Program-made: the position numbers and the translations under genes
Part shown: positions 34,247 through 47,042 of the stretch, one piece after another
How positions within the stretch are numbered: position 1 is the first letter of the stretch
How the letters are laid out: each line of letters opens with the position of its first letter
Notes under the pieces: model-generated
The model's input: the letters and a program-made list of their open reading frames with translations, nothing else
What the model was told of the DNA's origin: nothing
Database searches by the model: none
Assembly (NCBI RefSeq): GCF_029867415.1
Contig: NC_081183.1
Location: forward strand, 55,130,336-55,194,335
DNA length: 64,000 nt
Source: Vicia villosa
Lineage: Eukaryota > Streptophyta > Magnoliopsida > Fabales > Fabaceae
Direction: 5' to 3'

Positions 34247-35460
34247 TGTTAGAACAAGATTTGTTCTGATCAATATTCTTAGTTTTGATGATAACAAGGA
34301 TATGAATTTTGTGTGAGATAATATGGTACTCTAATACATTGCAATTTCCCTTTCAGGAAATATATAAAGAGTATGCACAAATCAGCGCTCAGAAGCTTTG
34401 ACTCAGAAGGTTCAGCATGCAACATCAGAACATGGTCTGGCAAGACATCAGAAGATGGTCAAAGCAGAATTAGAACATGGGTCTATGGAAGCATCAGAAG
34501 AACTTGAGTTCAGAAGCAGAAGCACTAAAGTTCTCATGGTATCACGCTCAGAAGCACTTCAAGGTCAGAAGACAAGAAGATGCTATGCACCAAGCTGTTT
34601 GACTCTGATGATATTAAAACGTTGTATACACAAACATTAGATCAGAAGCAAGTATAAGTGGCAAGCTACGCTGACTGACAAAAGGAACGTTAGAAGCTAT
34701 TAAAGGCAACGTCAGTAGACACAGCGTGAACAAGGCTCGAGGTAGTTGACAAAAGCATGAAACATTAAATGCAATGCTGTACGGAATACGCAAAGCATTA
34801 AATGCTCCCAACGGTCATCTTCTCAAGTGCCTATAAATATGAAGTTCTGATGAGAAGCAAGGACACCAATTCTGAACGAACTTATTCTGAAAAACTTGCT
34901 GAAACGCTGTTCAACTCAAAGCTCAGAAACTTCATCTTCATCAAAGCTCACTACATTGCTGTTGTAATATATTAGTGAGATTAAGCTTAAACATTAAGAG
35001 AAATATCACTGTTGTGATTATAGCTTTTCAGAAGCAATTGTAATACTCTTAGAATTGATTACATTAATTTGTAAGTAACTAGAGTGATCAAGTGTTGATC
35101 AGGATACTCTAGGAAGTCTTAGCTTGTGTCTAAGCAGTTGTAATTAGAGTGATCACGTGGTGGTCAGGATACTCTAAGAAAGTCTTAGCTTGTGTCTAAG
35201 CATTTGTTCATGGAGTGACCAGGTTGCGATCAGGATACTCTAGAAGACTTAGTCGTGGGCTAAGTGGAAAACCATTGTAATCTGTTGCGATTAGTGGATT
35301 AAATCCTCAGGTGAGGTAAATCACTCCGTGGGGGTGGACTGAATAAGTTTAGTTAACAACGAACCAGGATAAAAATAACTGTGCAAATTGTTTTTATCGT
35401 TCAAGTTTTTAGACTACACTTATTCAAACCCCCCCTTTCTAAGTGTTTTTCTATCCTTCA
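34247..35460 (+). repeat. Sire-D 5' LTR (1214 bp)
   Basis: Sirevirus LTR of a subtype slightly different from Sire-A: it has three inverted-repeat units of CTAGAGTGATCA/ACTCTAG type (about 35083-35254) where Sire-A has two. The TATA box is at 34831-34839. Confidence 0.92.
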
Positions 35461-35462
35461 AT

Positions 35463-35474
35463 TGGCATCAGAGC
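35463..35474 (+). other. Primer-binding site, tRNA-iMet type (Sire-D)
   Basis: TGGCATCAGAGC, 2 bp after the LTR, identical to Sire-A. Confidence 0.88.
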
Positions 35475-35546
35475 GCCGGTTCTAAGGTGCAAGCACTTAA
35501 CCGTGTTTAGAAAAGATTCAGGAAGAGAAAAACGCTTCAGTAAAAG

Positions 35547-37447
35547 ATGGCTGGTGAAATTCCAACAGACCCACCTGCATCTACATCTGGCTCTGCTGAG
35601 CAATACAATGGTAACAATGGTTATACTAGACCACCAGTATTTGATGGTGAAAACTTTGAATACTGGAAAGATAAACTGGAAAGTTACTTTCTTGGTCTAG
35701 ATGGTGAACTATGTGATCTTCTGATGGATGGTTACAAACATCCAGTGAAAGCTAGTGGCGTAAGGCTTACAAGGCAAGAAATGAATGATGATCAGAAGAA
35801 GCTTTTCAAGAATCATCATAAATGTAGAACTGTTTTGCTGGATGTTATCTCTCATGCTGAGTATGAGAAGATATCTAACAGGGAAACGGCCTATGATATA
35901 TATGAGTCATTGAAAATGACCCATGAGGGAAATTCTCAAGTCAAGGAGACTAAAGCTCTTGCTCTAATCCAGAAATATGAAGCCTTCAAGATGGAGGATG
36001 ATGAAGATATTGAGAAGATGTTCTCAAGATTTCAAACTCTAACTGCTGGATTGAGAGTTCTGGATAAAGGCTACACCAAGGCTGATCATGTAAAGAAGAT
36101 CATCAGAAGCTTACCCAGAAGATGGTGTCCAATGGTGACTGCATTCAAGATCGCCAAGAGCTTATCAGTGCCTTGAGAAGCCATGAAATAGAGCTGGATG
36201 CAAACGAGCCTCAGAAGAAAGGTAAGTCTATTGCATTAAAATCAAATGTTAAAAAATATACTAACGCTTTTCAGGCTAGAGAAGAAGATCCTGAAGAATC
36301 TGAATCTTAAGAAGAAGATGAACTGTCCATGATCTCCAGAAGGGTAAATCAACTCTGGAAGAGCAAGCAAAGGAAGTTCAGAGGCTTCAGAAGTTCAAAG
36401 AGATTTGAACGAGGAGAATCTTCTGGTGACAGAAGATCTGACAAGAAGAAGGTTGTCTGCTATGAGTGCAATGAGCCTGGACATTACAAGAACGAGTGTC
36501 CAAAACTTCAGAAGGAGAATCCCAAGAAGAAGTTTCATAAGAAGAAAGGTCTTATGGCAACATGAGATAATTCTGAATCAGAATCACAATCAGACTCTGA
36601 AGGAGAGCAAGCAAACCTTGCACTGATGGCCACAGTAGATGATGGATCAGAATCTACATCAGAATCAGATTCTGAAGATGTATTTTCTGAACTATCTAGA
36701 GAAGAGTTAGTTTCCAGTTTAACAGAACTTCTGGAACTCAAGGTTCATCTTAGTATCAAATACAAAAAGCTGAAGAAGCAGTTTGAATTTGAAACTAAGA
36801 AGCTGGAATTGGAAAATTATGAACTGAAGGAAAAAGTTTTAAATCTATCCAAAGATAGTGGATCTCCTTCTGAAACAGAAAAATCCATTCCTAGCATGAA
36901 TCATATTCTGAAAGAATATGACTCGAGCTTCAGAAAGTTCTTATCTAGAAGTATTGGCAGAAGTCATCTTGCTTCTATTATATATGGTGTTTCTGGAAAC
37001 AGAAGGTTTGGCTTTGGCTATGAGGGTGATACCTCACATAAATTTGAACCTATTGATGATCTGAAGATCACATACAAGCCATTGTATGATCAGTTCAAAT
37101 ATGGCCATGCACATGATATTAGGATCACTTCGCATGCACAGAGTTTTAATACTGTTCACACCAAGAAGCATGTGACACATCCTAAGAAATATCATGCTGA
37201 CAAACCTAAAGAATATCATGTTGTTCCTCTTGTTAAATATTTTGCTAAACCCAAGTTCAATCAGAACTTAAGGAGAACTAACAAGAAAGGACCCAAGAAA
37301 TTGTGGGTACCTAAGGAGAAGATAATTTCTGTTGCAGATACCCTTGGCGGCAGAGAGGACAAAAAGCAAAATGTCAAGGTACCTGGACTCTGGGTGCTCG
37401 CGACACATGACGGGAAGAAGGTCTACATTCCAAGACCTGGTGCTTAA
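35547..37447 (+). pseudogene. gag: Sire-D gag, broken
   Basis: Same start context as Sire-A gag. The first 205 or so codons are open, then a 25-bp deletion near 36160 (relative to 19014-19045 in Sire-A) shifts the frame. After it, TAA at 36308-36310 and TGA at 36563-36565 also interrupt. The zinc knuckle CYECNEPGHYKNEC is retained near 36459. From 36626 the original gag frame is open again to 37447 and overlaps the start of the pol frame by about 120 bp. Confidence 0.88.
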
Positions 37448-39770
37448 ACCAGGTGGAGAAGTCAAGTTTGGAGGAGATCAGAAGGGCAAAATCATTGGCT
37501 CTGGAACCATAAGTCTTGGTAACTCTCCTTCCATAACTAATGTACTTCTTGTAGAAGGATTGACGCATAACTTATTGTCCATAAGTCAATTAAGTGACAA
37601 TGGTTATGATATAATCTTCAATCAAAAGTCTTGCAAGGCTGTAAGTCAGAAGGATGGCTCAATCCTATTTACAGGCAAGAGAAAGAACAACATTTATAAG
37701 ATTGATCTTTCTGATCTTGAGAAGCAGAAGGTGACTTGTCTTATGTCTGTTTCTGAAGAGCAATGGGTCTGGCACAGAAGATTAGGACATGCTAGTTTGA
37801 GAAAGATCTCTCAGATTAACAAACTAAATCTGGTCAGAGGACTCCCTAATCTGAAATACAAATCAGATGCTCTTTGTGAAGCATGTCAGAAGGGCAAGTT
37901 CTCCAGACCTGCATTCAAGTCTAAGAATGTTGTTTCTTCCTCAAGGCCGTTAGAACTCTTGCACATTGATCTGTTTGGCCCAGTCAAAACAGCATCTGTC
38001 AGAGGAAAGAAATATGGATTAGTCAGCGTAGATGATTATAGCCGCTGGACATTGGTAAAGTTCTTAAAACACAAGGATGAGTGTCATTCAGTGTTCTTTG
38101 AATTCTGCACTCAGATTCAATCTGAGAAGGAGTGCAAAATCATAAAGGTCAGAAGTGATCATGGTGGCGAATTTGAGAACAGATTCTTTGAGGAGTTCTT
38201 CAAAGAAAATGGTATTGCCCATGATTTCTCTTGTCCTAGAACTCCACAGCAAAATGGAGTTGTAGAGCGAAAGAATAGGACTCTACAAGAAATGGCCAGA
38301 ACCATGATCAATGAAACCAATATGGCTAAGCATTTCTGGGCAAAAGCACTAAACACTGCGTGTTATATTCATAATAGAATCTCTATCAGACCTATTCTAA
38401 ATAAGACTCCTTATGAATTGTGGAAGAACAGAAAGCCCAACATTTCATATTTCCATCCTTTTGGATGTGTGTGTTTTATTCTGAATACTAAAGATCATCT
38501 TGGTAAGTTTGATTCCAAAGCACAAAAGTGTTTCCTTCTTGGATATTCTGAACGCTCTAAAGGGTACAGAGTATACAATACTGAAACATTGATTGTAGAA
38601 GAATCAATCAATATCAGGTTTGATGATAAGCTTGGTCTTGAAAAACCAAAGCAGTTTGAGAATTTTGCAGATTTTGATATTGATATATCAGAAGTTGAAG
38701 AACCAAGAAGCAAAGCTGCAGAAGCTGGCAGTCTCAGAAGCAATGGATCAGAAGAACAAGTTGCTGCATCTTTAGAGAATCTTAGGATTTCTGAAGAACC
38801 AACAGTCAGAAGATCACCTAGACTTGCTTCAGCTCATTCAGAAGATGTGATCCTTGTAAAGAAAGATGATCCCATCAGAACAAGGGCATTCCTTAAGAAC
38901 AATGCAGAATGTCAATTAGGTCTTGTTTCTTTGATCGAGCCAACTTCTGTTGATCAAGCTCTAGAAGATCCAGACTGGATAATTGCCATTCAAGAAGAAC
39001 TCAATCAGTTTACAAGGAATGATGTATGGGACTTGGTTCCTAGACCAAAAGGATTTAACATCATCGGCACTAAGTGGGTATTCAGAAACAAGCTGAGTGA
39101 GAAAGGTGAAGTGGTAAGAAACAAAGCCAGACTGGTGGCTCAGGGTTATAGTCAGCAAGAAGGGATTGATTATACAGAAACCTTTGCACCAGTGGCCAGG
39201 TTAGAATCTATTCGTCTATTAATTTCTTTTGCCACTCAACACAACATCACTCTTTATCAGATGGATGTTAAGAGTGCCTTCTTAAATGGTTATATAGATG
39301 AAGAAGATTATGTCCATCAACCTCCTGGTTTTGAAGACTCCATGTCTCCACATCATGTTTTTAAATTAAAGAAATCATTATACGGATTGAAACAAGCTCC
39401 CAGAGCTTGGTATGAACGTTTAAGTTCTTTCCTTCTGGAAAATGATTTTACTAGAGGAAAAGTGGACACTACTCTCTTTTGTAAAACGTTTAAAAAGGAT
39501 ATTTTAATTTGTCAAATATATGTTGATGATATTATCTTTGGAACATCTAATGCTACACTTGGAAAGGAGTTTGCTGAGTCTATGCAGGCTGAATTTGAAA
39601 TGAGCATGATGGGAGAACTCAAGTATTTCCTTGGGATTCAAATCAACCAAACTTCTGATGGAACCTATGTTCATCAAACGAAGTATGTGAAAGAACTTCT
39701 GAAGAAGTTTAATCTTTCTGAAAGCAAAGAAGCCAAAACTCCTATGCATCCAACATGTGTCCTAGGTAAG
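37332..39770 (+). CDS. pol: Sire-D pol, protease-integrase-RT (left of solo LTR)
   Basis: An open frame of over 810 codons, the longest intact pol segment here. It has protease YLDSGCSRHMTG; the integrase zinc module WHRRLGH...CEACQKGK; catalytic integrase residues in LLHIDLFGP, RSDHGGEFEN and PQQNGVVERKNR; and reverse transcriptase with [12 protein letters not shown] and YVDDIIFG. There is no ATG at the start: the open frame begins at about 37326 and lies +1 to gag, so translation would need a frameshift. The solo LTR interrupts it in codon context VLG-K at 39766-39770; the rest of the gene is at 43765-44465. Confidence 0.9.
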
Positions 39771-42700
39771 TGTTATACCCCAAAATTTGCCCACATATTT
39801 TTCAAGAAAACTCCAATCTGAAAATTAAGGGTCTCATATAATCATGGATTTTTATTTCAACAAATATCCTGACATATGAAATACTTAGTTTTTAGAATTT
39901 TTCTTATACAGTAATTTGGCTTGCAGTTGAATTTATTCTTACGCAAACTCCAAATACTGTTTATTACTTCACACATGCTATTTATTTATTTACAGATAAA
40001 TAGTACTGACACAATTGGTACAGAGTTAAATCTTTTTGCAGGCGCAGAATCAGGAAACTCAGACTGTACTGGTAACAGTAAACATTAGTTATTTATTATG
40101 TCTGTGTTTTTCTAACAAGTCATGTAAATAAACTTTCATTTTTCACATAAAACAAAAAACAAAAAAACAACAAAAAAGAAAATTAACTTTGACTGTTGAT
40201 TTTTCACTCTAACTGCTACGTCAATACCTGAACAGTCAGTTGACAGCCAAACTGCTGGCAGTACAATTCTCAGTGTTTTGTACCATCAATCAAATCAATC
40301 TTTCACAATTCAAAATTCCAAGGTTTTTGTTCAAGAAGTCTTCTGAATATCACGCGATTAGCAGAGACTCAACACTGCACAAAAATCAGGTACGCTTAAC
40401 TGTCTCCTACACAAACAGTCCCTAATCAGGGTTTTTCTTGTTTTTACAGGAGCAACAAGTTTTTGAGAGCTCAAATGGATTTCATACACATCCATATATC
40501 TCAAAGTACCATCATACAAATTTTCAAACTTCAATTCACTCAGACGCACCGTCAGCAGCTCAAACAGTCAACAGACGACCCGTTTGACCAAAAAGTCAAC
40601 AGACAGTCAAAAATGAAATTTTTTGTCAAAGTCCATATTTTGTCAAAGGATTCATCATTTGATCATTGGATGATCATAATTCATCAAGGAAAGATCAAAA
40701 ACCAACAAAACCCTAAGATTCAAAATTAGGGTTTTTGCCTGAAAAGTCAACTCAACTTTGACTGATCATAACTCTCTCATCCTTCATCCAAAAAATTCAA
40801 ACCAAAGCTTGTTTTGAAGGAAATTCAATTATCTTTCAAATGCCATTGATCCCATGGTCATTGGATTCACCATTTGAAAAATATGATCAAAGACATTACA
40901 GGTCATTTTCAAAGTCAACAAAAAGACACTTTTTTCAAAAGGACACACAAGGAGCTTCAAAAATCATTTTGACATGAGACCAAAGACATTGGTTAGAGGA
41001 CTCTTTGAGGTTTCTAAAAAGTGCAAGATCTCCTTCATATGACAAAAATTGAAGGATTTACACCTTGTTGAAGTTGGCTAAATTTTGGGAAAATACATGA
41101 AATCAACATTGTTCAAAATTGCATTTTTTTCCAAATGGGGCCAAGTTTTCAGCATTCAAACATCATTTCCATGATGATATGGGCCTCCCACGACCAAGAC
41201 TAAGCCCATACCTTTTTTATCCATTTTTTGCATGATTTTATCTTACTTTAAGATTAAAATTAAAAGGAAAATGCATGGATAAATGGTAGCTTACAAATCA
41301 AGCATGACTCACCCAAGGAACCTTCAATTTTCTGCAGAGGATTGGTGCACAAGGCAGGTGCATTGAAGGCAAGGTGACTTGGTCAAGAATTCAAGCTTTT
41401 TTAATATTAAAGAATGCAAGATTTCAACAAAGGCAACTAGCTACATATTAGCTTCAATTCTAAGCACACATGGCTTATAAATAAGCTATCATAGTTCAGC
41501 AAACAAAGGGAGACGAGTTCAGAAGCAAAGCTAAGCATAACACCTTTGTAATCACTTGAAAAAATTCAAAGAAAACTCAAATTCGAATTTGTAATTTCTG
41601 CTCATTTCAATACAAACTAAGCATTCATACACCTTCCTTGAACATCACTGAAACTATCTCAATCAATTACAAGCCTTGAAGCTCACTGAATCGAGCTACA
41701 CAGGTCAAAAATTGTTCAAACTAAAATCAATTCGTATCTGGCTATTCACACATGTTTAACAAGATGTAGACATACTATTGAGTTTGGTTTGAGGTGTAGA
41801 TCATTTCTGGAGCTTTAATTAAGTTTTAGATGCGTATACACGAAACCACCATTTTAGGGTTCTTCATCCCAAAATTAGGGTTTTCTAAATTAGGCAAAAT
41901 TACAGGTTCTGAATAGTACCATTGAGTTCGCATGAACAATACGAACTCAACCATACCATCGCGCCAAATTTATACTCACGTTTGCTTGTATTCGCTATTA
42001 TTACCAGGTGTAAAAGATTGGGTTTTTTACACCACCTGCAAATGAACGGTGTAAAAACCCATCTGAAGGTTGAAGATGATGCGTGGCGCCCTCTGATTCG
42101 CTGGGAGGCGCGCGCGTGTTTTTTAAACTGACTTGGAATTCAGTGTTTTGCAGGTGTTCCACGTGCTATGGTCCCTCACCATCTGGGCCTTCTGATCCAT
42201 CCATCAACTCATCCAACGCCTCAGAACACGCACGCATATCATACTCCCTCATTTAATTTCCATACAGGATCAGTATCCTTTTATTTTTTATTTTATTTTC
42301 TATTTTGTTTTAATTTCTTTGTTAAATTAATTAAAAATAGTTTAAAAATCCCAAAAAATCCACAAAAAATATTTTAGACTTCTAAAATAATATATTATTT
42401 TCTGAAATAAAAATATTTTATTTTCTTCGAAATTTTAATATTTTTGCATAATTAATTAGTATATATTTATATATTTGCTTTTTAATTATTCTAACCAATC
42501 AAAAAATCCCAAAAAAAATTGTTCTTCATATAAAATATTGTTTATATATTATAAACTAATTTTGTACATATTTTGAATAATTTTATCTTTGAGTTTTAAT
42601 TATTTGTATAATTATTTGCATAATTATGTTTTAATTAACTTAAATCAATTTCAAATCAATTTCCAAAAATTCCAAAAAAATTAGTTTTGTTTTAAAATTA

Positions 42701-43764
42701 ATTAACAAATATTTTGTACATATTTTAAACTTAATTTCTAGGTTTAAATATATTTCCATCTTTTTTCTTCATTTTAATTTAATTAATCATGCATTAATTA
42801 TAATTAAAATCAATCATAAAAAAATCCAAAAACATGCCTTTTATTTTTCTTGCAATTTAAATTCCTAGATAAATGTATAGGATGTCAAATTCATGTAAAT
42901 AGGCTAGTTTACATTTCCTGCACAACCGATGTAATAGCGTAGATTTACTTTCCGCACTTTACATTTCCGCACTTTAATTTCCAGCAAATATAAACTGCGT
43001 GTGTGTCAAAGATAAAATTGAACCGTTAGATCACTAACTTCAAAGATAAATATCTGAATCCAATCACAATCACACTTGCACCTCTTCAGGAAATCCCTTT
43101 TCAATCCTTCAAAATCAAAGTCAAAATTCCACTGTTTCGAGTACAAAATCGAACCTTGCTTTTATATCCGGTGAAAGGATAGATTTTTAAAGGAAATAGG
43201 ATAAAGACCTTACAACTCAGGGTAGACCTCCTAGTTTGCTTGCTCAAATCAAAACAAACAAAATTCTCATACACTGTTGATTTTTCAAAACTTTCAAAAA
43301 AGACAATACTTTGTATACATCCAAACACGGATTATTACAAAGTTAACGTTCTTTTCAAAACATCTTTCGAAAGATAAACAAGCATTTTGTATACATCCAC
43401 ACACGGATCATTACAAAATTCAATTTACAAAGGTATTTGAAACCACATATGAGCAATTTCAGAGCAATTGAAAAGTGATCGAAAAACAAGTGAGCTAAGC
43501 AAACTTAAGAGCCCATGGATAACCATGGATACAAAGGGTGCTAACACCTTCCCTTTGTATAACCTACCCCCTTACCCAGAATTTCTTAAAGGTCTTTTTT
43601 CTGTGTCTTTTATAAACCTTTCCTTAATTGGATAAAATAAAAGGTCGGTGGCGACTCTGTGAATTTTCAAAATGCGAAAGCATTAAGCGACAAAAAAGAG
43701 TCAGTTCACGTATCTCTACAGATCAGAGGTATGGCCCGGTATTAAAAAAAATCGGAGGTCCACA
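39771..43764 (+). mobile_element. Ogre-like solo LTR (3994 bp) inside Sire-D pol
   Basis: Begins TGTTATACCCCAAAATTTGC and ends GGTCCACA, with the target duplication GTAAG at 39766-39770 and 43765-43769. Near its 3' end it shares GATAAAATAAAAGGTCGGTGGCG-type sequence (about 43629-43655) with the Ogre-Y LTR end. No primer site or internal region follows, so the element was reduced to one LTR by recombination. It is the youngest layer of the nest. ORFs within it are not supported as genes. Confidence 0.93.
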
Positions 43765-44465
43765 GTAAGGATGAGATAAGTAAGAAGGTAGATCAGAAGT
43801 TGTACAGAGGTATGATTGGATCTCTTCTATACCTAACTGCTTCTAGACCTGACATTCTCTTTAGTGTTTGTTTGTGTGCTAGATTCCAATCAGATCCAAG
43901 AGAATCTCATTTAACTGCGGTTAAGAGAATTCTGAGGTATCTGAAAGGTACTACTAATGTTGGTTTAGTTTACAGAAGATCCAAAGATTACAACTTAGTA
44001 GGATTCTGTGATGCTGACTATGCTGGAGATAGAATAGAAAGAAAGAGCACTTTTGGAAGTTGTCAATTTCTTGGAAGTCATCTGATCTCATGGTACAGCA
44101 AGAAGCAAGCTACTATTGCCCTCTCAACAACAGAAGCAGAATATGTTGCTGCTGCTGGTTGTAGCACACAAATGCTCTGCATGAGAAGTCAGCTAGAAGA
44201 TTATCAGATATATGAGTGTAACATTCCTATTTTCTGTGATAATACTTCTGCTATATGTTTATCTAAGAATCCCATCTTACATTCAAAAGCTAAACATATT
44301 GAGATTAAACATCATTTCATAAGGGACTATGTTCAGAAGGGTGTTAGATCTTTAAACTTTGTGGATACAGACCATCAATGGGCTGATATCTTTACAAAAC
44401 CCCTTGCTGAAGATAGGTTTAAGTTCATTCTGAAGAATATCAGTATGGATTTATGCCCAGGATGA
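43765..44465 (+). CDS. pol: Sire-D pol, RNase H end (right of solo LTR)
   Basis: Resumes the reverse transcriptase tail (MIGSLLYLTASRPD) and carries RNase H with DADYAGD (catalytic Asp), STTEAEY and HIEIKHHF, ending MDLCPG and TGA at 44463-44465. The reading frame is intact here; only the solo LTR separates it from the left part. Confidence 0.9.
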
Positions 44466-45816
44466 GAAGATGAGAAAATCTTATGTATGAGTATCTTCTG
44501 AAATGAGATTGGATTAGTCTTTTGTAAGAAGTTCTGATTGAAATCAATTAGAAGTAGTGATTCAGTTATTATTAACGTTTCATTGTCTAAGTTGATTCAG
44601 AATCTCTTTAAAAGTAAAACAGCTGTAACTGGCGATCCAGATGGTAAACACGTGTTCACTATTTCTGGACAAGCGTGCGTGCAGTTGAGGGGACGTCTAC
44701 TTAGGTAACTGTGCTAATCACTCCTTTTGTCATTATTATCTCTCCTCACGTCATGTAACATCCTTTTGTCTAAACTAGGGTCTTAGTCGTTCAGTCTTTG
44801 TAGTTTTCTTTCCTTGTTGCATCTGTTTTCTGCATACATCTTTTGTAATCCTGCTTGTTTAAATCAATGAAAAACTTTATTCTGTTTCTTTCCTTTGTTG
44901 TTTTTTTTTCTTCATCTGAATCTTTTATATTCTTTTTCATGTTATGACAAAAAGGGGGAGAAAATAAATGATAAATGATCTGATTAATATTATCAGTTAC
45001 CGGGTAAAAAGGCCCCACATTACTAACAGAACTTGCAAAGTTCTATGTTTTTAAGTTGTGTTGTTGCAGGAATCAAAGATTCAAGATCAACATGAGAAGC
45101 AACAAGATGAATCTAGTTCTTGGATTCTTGAAGCAAGCTGAGTGCTATGAAGCTTCAGAATCAGAAGCAAGAAGAAAGAATGTTCAGATATTCTGATGAT
45201 AGAATATGATCTAAATCTTTGTATCTATTCTGATACATTTTATTTGATCTGATACATTCTATATGGCTTATATGGCTCTGATACATATTATGTGTTCTAA
45301 AACATATTTTATGTTCTGATTCGTTCATGCTGACTTTTGTCGTTTAGTTTTGTTCTGTAACATTTCAGGATGTAAAGATGCTCTGATGATGCTCTGGTAC
45401 ATTCAACAATGTTCTGATACAATCTAGCATGAAGTGATGAAAGAAGAAATTCAAGTTCTGAAGCTGTCCGATGGAAGCAGAAGTCAGAAGCTGTGAATGT
45501 TCTGAGGATCTAAAGAAATTCAATGTTCTGAAGCTGTCCTATGGAAACAGAAATCAGAAGTCATGAATGTTCTAAAGATCAAGCACTATGAACGTCTCTA
45601 CCGAAATAATCAGGGAAGTCTTTTATTTATAAAATTCTTCTAGTATTAATTTCAGGGGGAGATTATTCATCTCAGGGGGAGATTGTTAATCTCAGGGGGA
45701 GACATATTCACATGCTTATGCTATAGCTGTGTAATTTGTCTTTAGCCGTCTGCTCTTTCTGATCGCAAATTCATATCATTTATATATGTTTTTGTCATCA
45801 TCAAAAAGGGGGAGAT
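44466..45816 (+). other. Sire-D 3' non-coding region with ORF3 deleted
   Basis: Sequence matches Sire-A 24510 to about 24797, then jumps near 44756-44770 to the equivalent of Sire-A about 27321, so roughly 2.5 kb with all of ORF3 is missing. The tract GACAAAAAGGGGGAGAAAA is at about 44946-44964. Three TCAGGGGGAGA units lie at 45652-45705, and the final tract AAAAAGGGGGAGAT is at 45803-45816. Confidence 0.85.
45652..45705 (+). repeat. Triplicated polypurine tract-like units (Sire-D)
   Basis: Same arrangement as 28252-28307 in Sire-A, including the middle copy that imitates the tract-LTR junction. Confidence 0.85.
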
Positions 45817-47042
45817 TGTTAGAACAAGAATTGTTCTGATCAATATTCTTAGTTTTGATGATAACAAGGATATGAATTTTGTGTGAGATAATGTGGTACT
45901 CTAATACATTGCAATTTCCCTTTCAGGAAATATTTAAAGAGTATGCACAAATCAGCGCTCAGAAGCTTTGTCTCAGAAGGTTCAGCATGCAACATCAGAA
46001 CATGGTCTGGCAAGACATCAAAAGATGGTCAAGGCAGAATCAGAACATGGGTCTATGAAAGCATCAGAAGAACTTGAGATCATAAGCAGAAGCACTGAAG
46101 TTCTCATGGTATCACGCTCAGAAGCACTTCAAGGTCAGAAGACAAGAAGATGCTTTGCTCCAAGCTGTTTGACTCTGATGATATTCAAACGTTGTATTCA
46201 CAAACATCAGATCAGAAGAAAGTACAGGTGGCAGGCTACGCTGACTGACAAAAGGAACGTTGGAAGCTATTAAAGGCAACGTCAGTAGACACAGCGTGAA
46301 CAAGGCTCGAGGTAGTTGACAAAAGCGTGAAACATTAAATGCAATGCTGTACGGAATACGCAAAGCATTAAATGCTCCCAACGGTCATCTTCTCAAGCGC
46401 CTATATAAGTGAAGTTCTGATGAAAAGCAAGGTTACCAATTCTGACGAATTCTGAACCGAATCTGCTGATAATTAACTTGCTGAAACGCTGTTCAAATCA
46501 AAGCTCAGAAACTTCATCTTCATCAAAGCTCACTACATTGCTGTTGTAATATATTAGTGAGATTAAGCTTAAACGTTAAGAGAAATATCACTGTTGTGAT
46601 TATAGCTTTTCAGAAGCATTTGTAATACTCTTAGAATTGATTACATTAATTTGTAAGCAACTAGAGTGATCAAGTGTTGATCAGGATACTCTATGAAGTC
46701 TTAGCTTGTGTCTAAGCAGTTGTATTTAGAGTGATCACGTGGTGGTCAGGGTACTCTAAGAAAGTCTTAGCTTGTGTATAAGCATTTGTTCCTAGAGTGA
46801 TCAGGTTGTGATCAGGATACTCTAGAAGACTTAGTCGTGGGCTAAGTGGAAAACCATTGTAATCTGTTGCGATTAGTGGATTAAATCCTCAAGTGAGGTA
46901 AATCACTCCGTGGGGGTGGACTGGAGTAGTTTAGTTAACAACGAACCAGGATAAAAATAACTGTGCAATTTGTTTTTATCGTTCTAGTTTTTAAGACTAC
47001 ACTTATTCAAACCCCCCTTTCTAAGTGTTTTTCTATCCTTCA
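45817..47042 (+). repeat. Sire-D 3' LTR (1226 bp)
   Basis: Starts TGTTAGAACAAG, ends CTATCCTTCA. It has three inverted-repeat units like the 5' LTR, and the TATA box reads CTATATAAG at 46401. Confidence 0.92.

Larger units (their letters stand above)
34247..47042 (+). mobile_element. Sire-D, Sirevirus nested in Cop-C, with inserted Ogre-like solo LTR
   Basis: LTRs at 34247-35460 and 45817-47042 have correct TGTTAG/CCTTCA ends. The flanks do not form a target duplication (AAGTG at 34242-34246, GCATG at 47043-47047). Gag carries a 25-bp deletion and stops; pol is open on both sides of the solo LTR at 39771-43764; ORF3 is deleted. By eye the LTRs differ at nearly 50 positions plus an indel-rich patch near 34865, about 4 percent, more than the LTRs of its host Cop-C. 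Confidence 0.92.

Noticed and set aside
39771..43764. Host genes suggested by several 60-100 codon ORFs
   Set aside because: All lie within a solo LTR with a clear target duplication, have no domains and are AT-rich chance ORFs.
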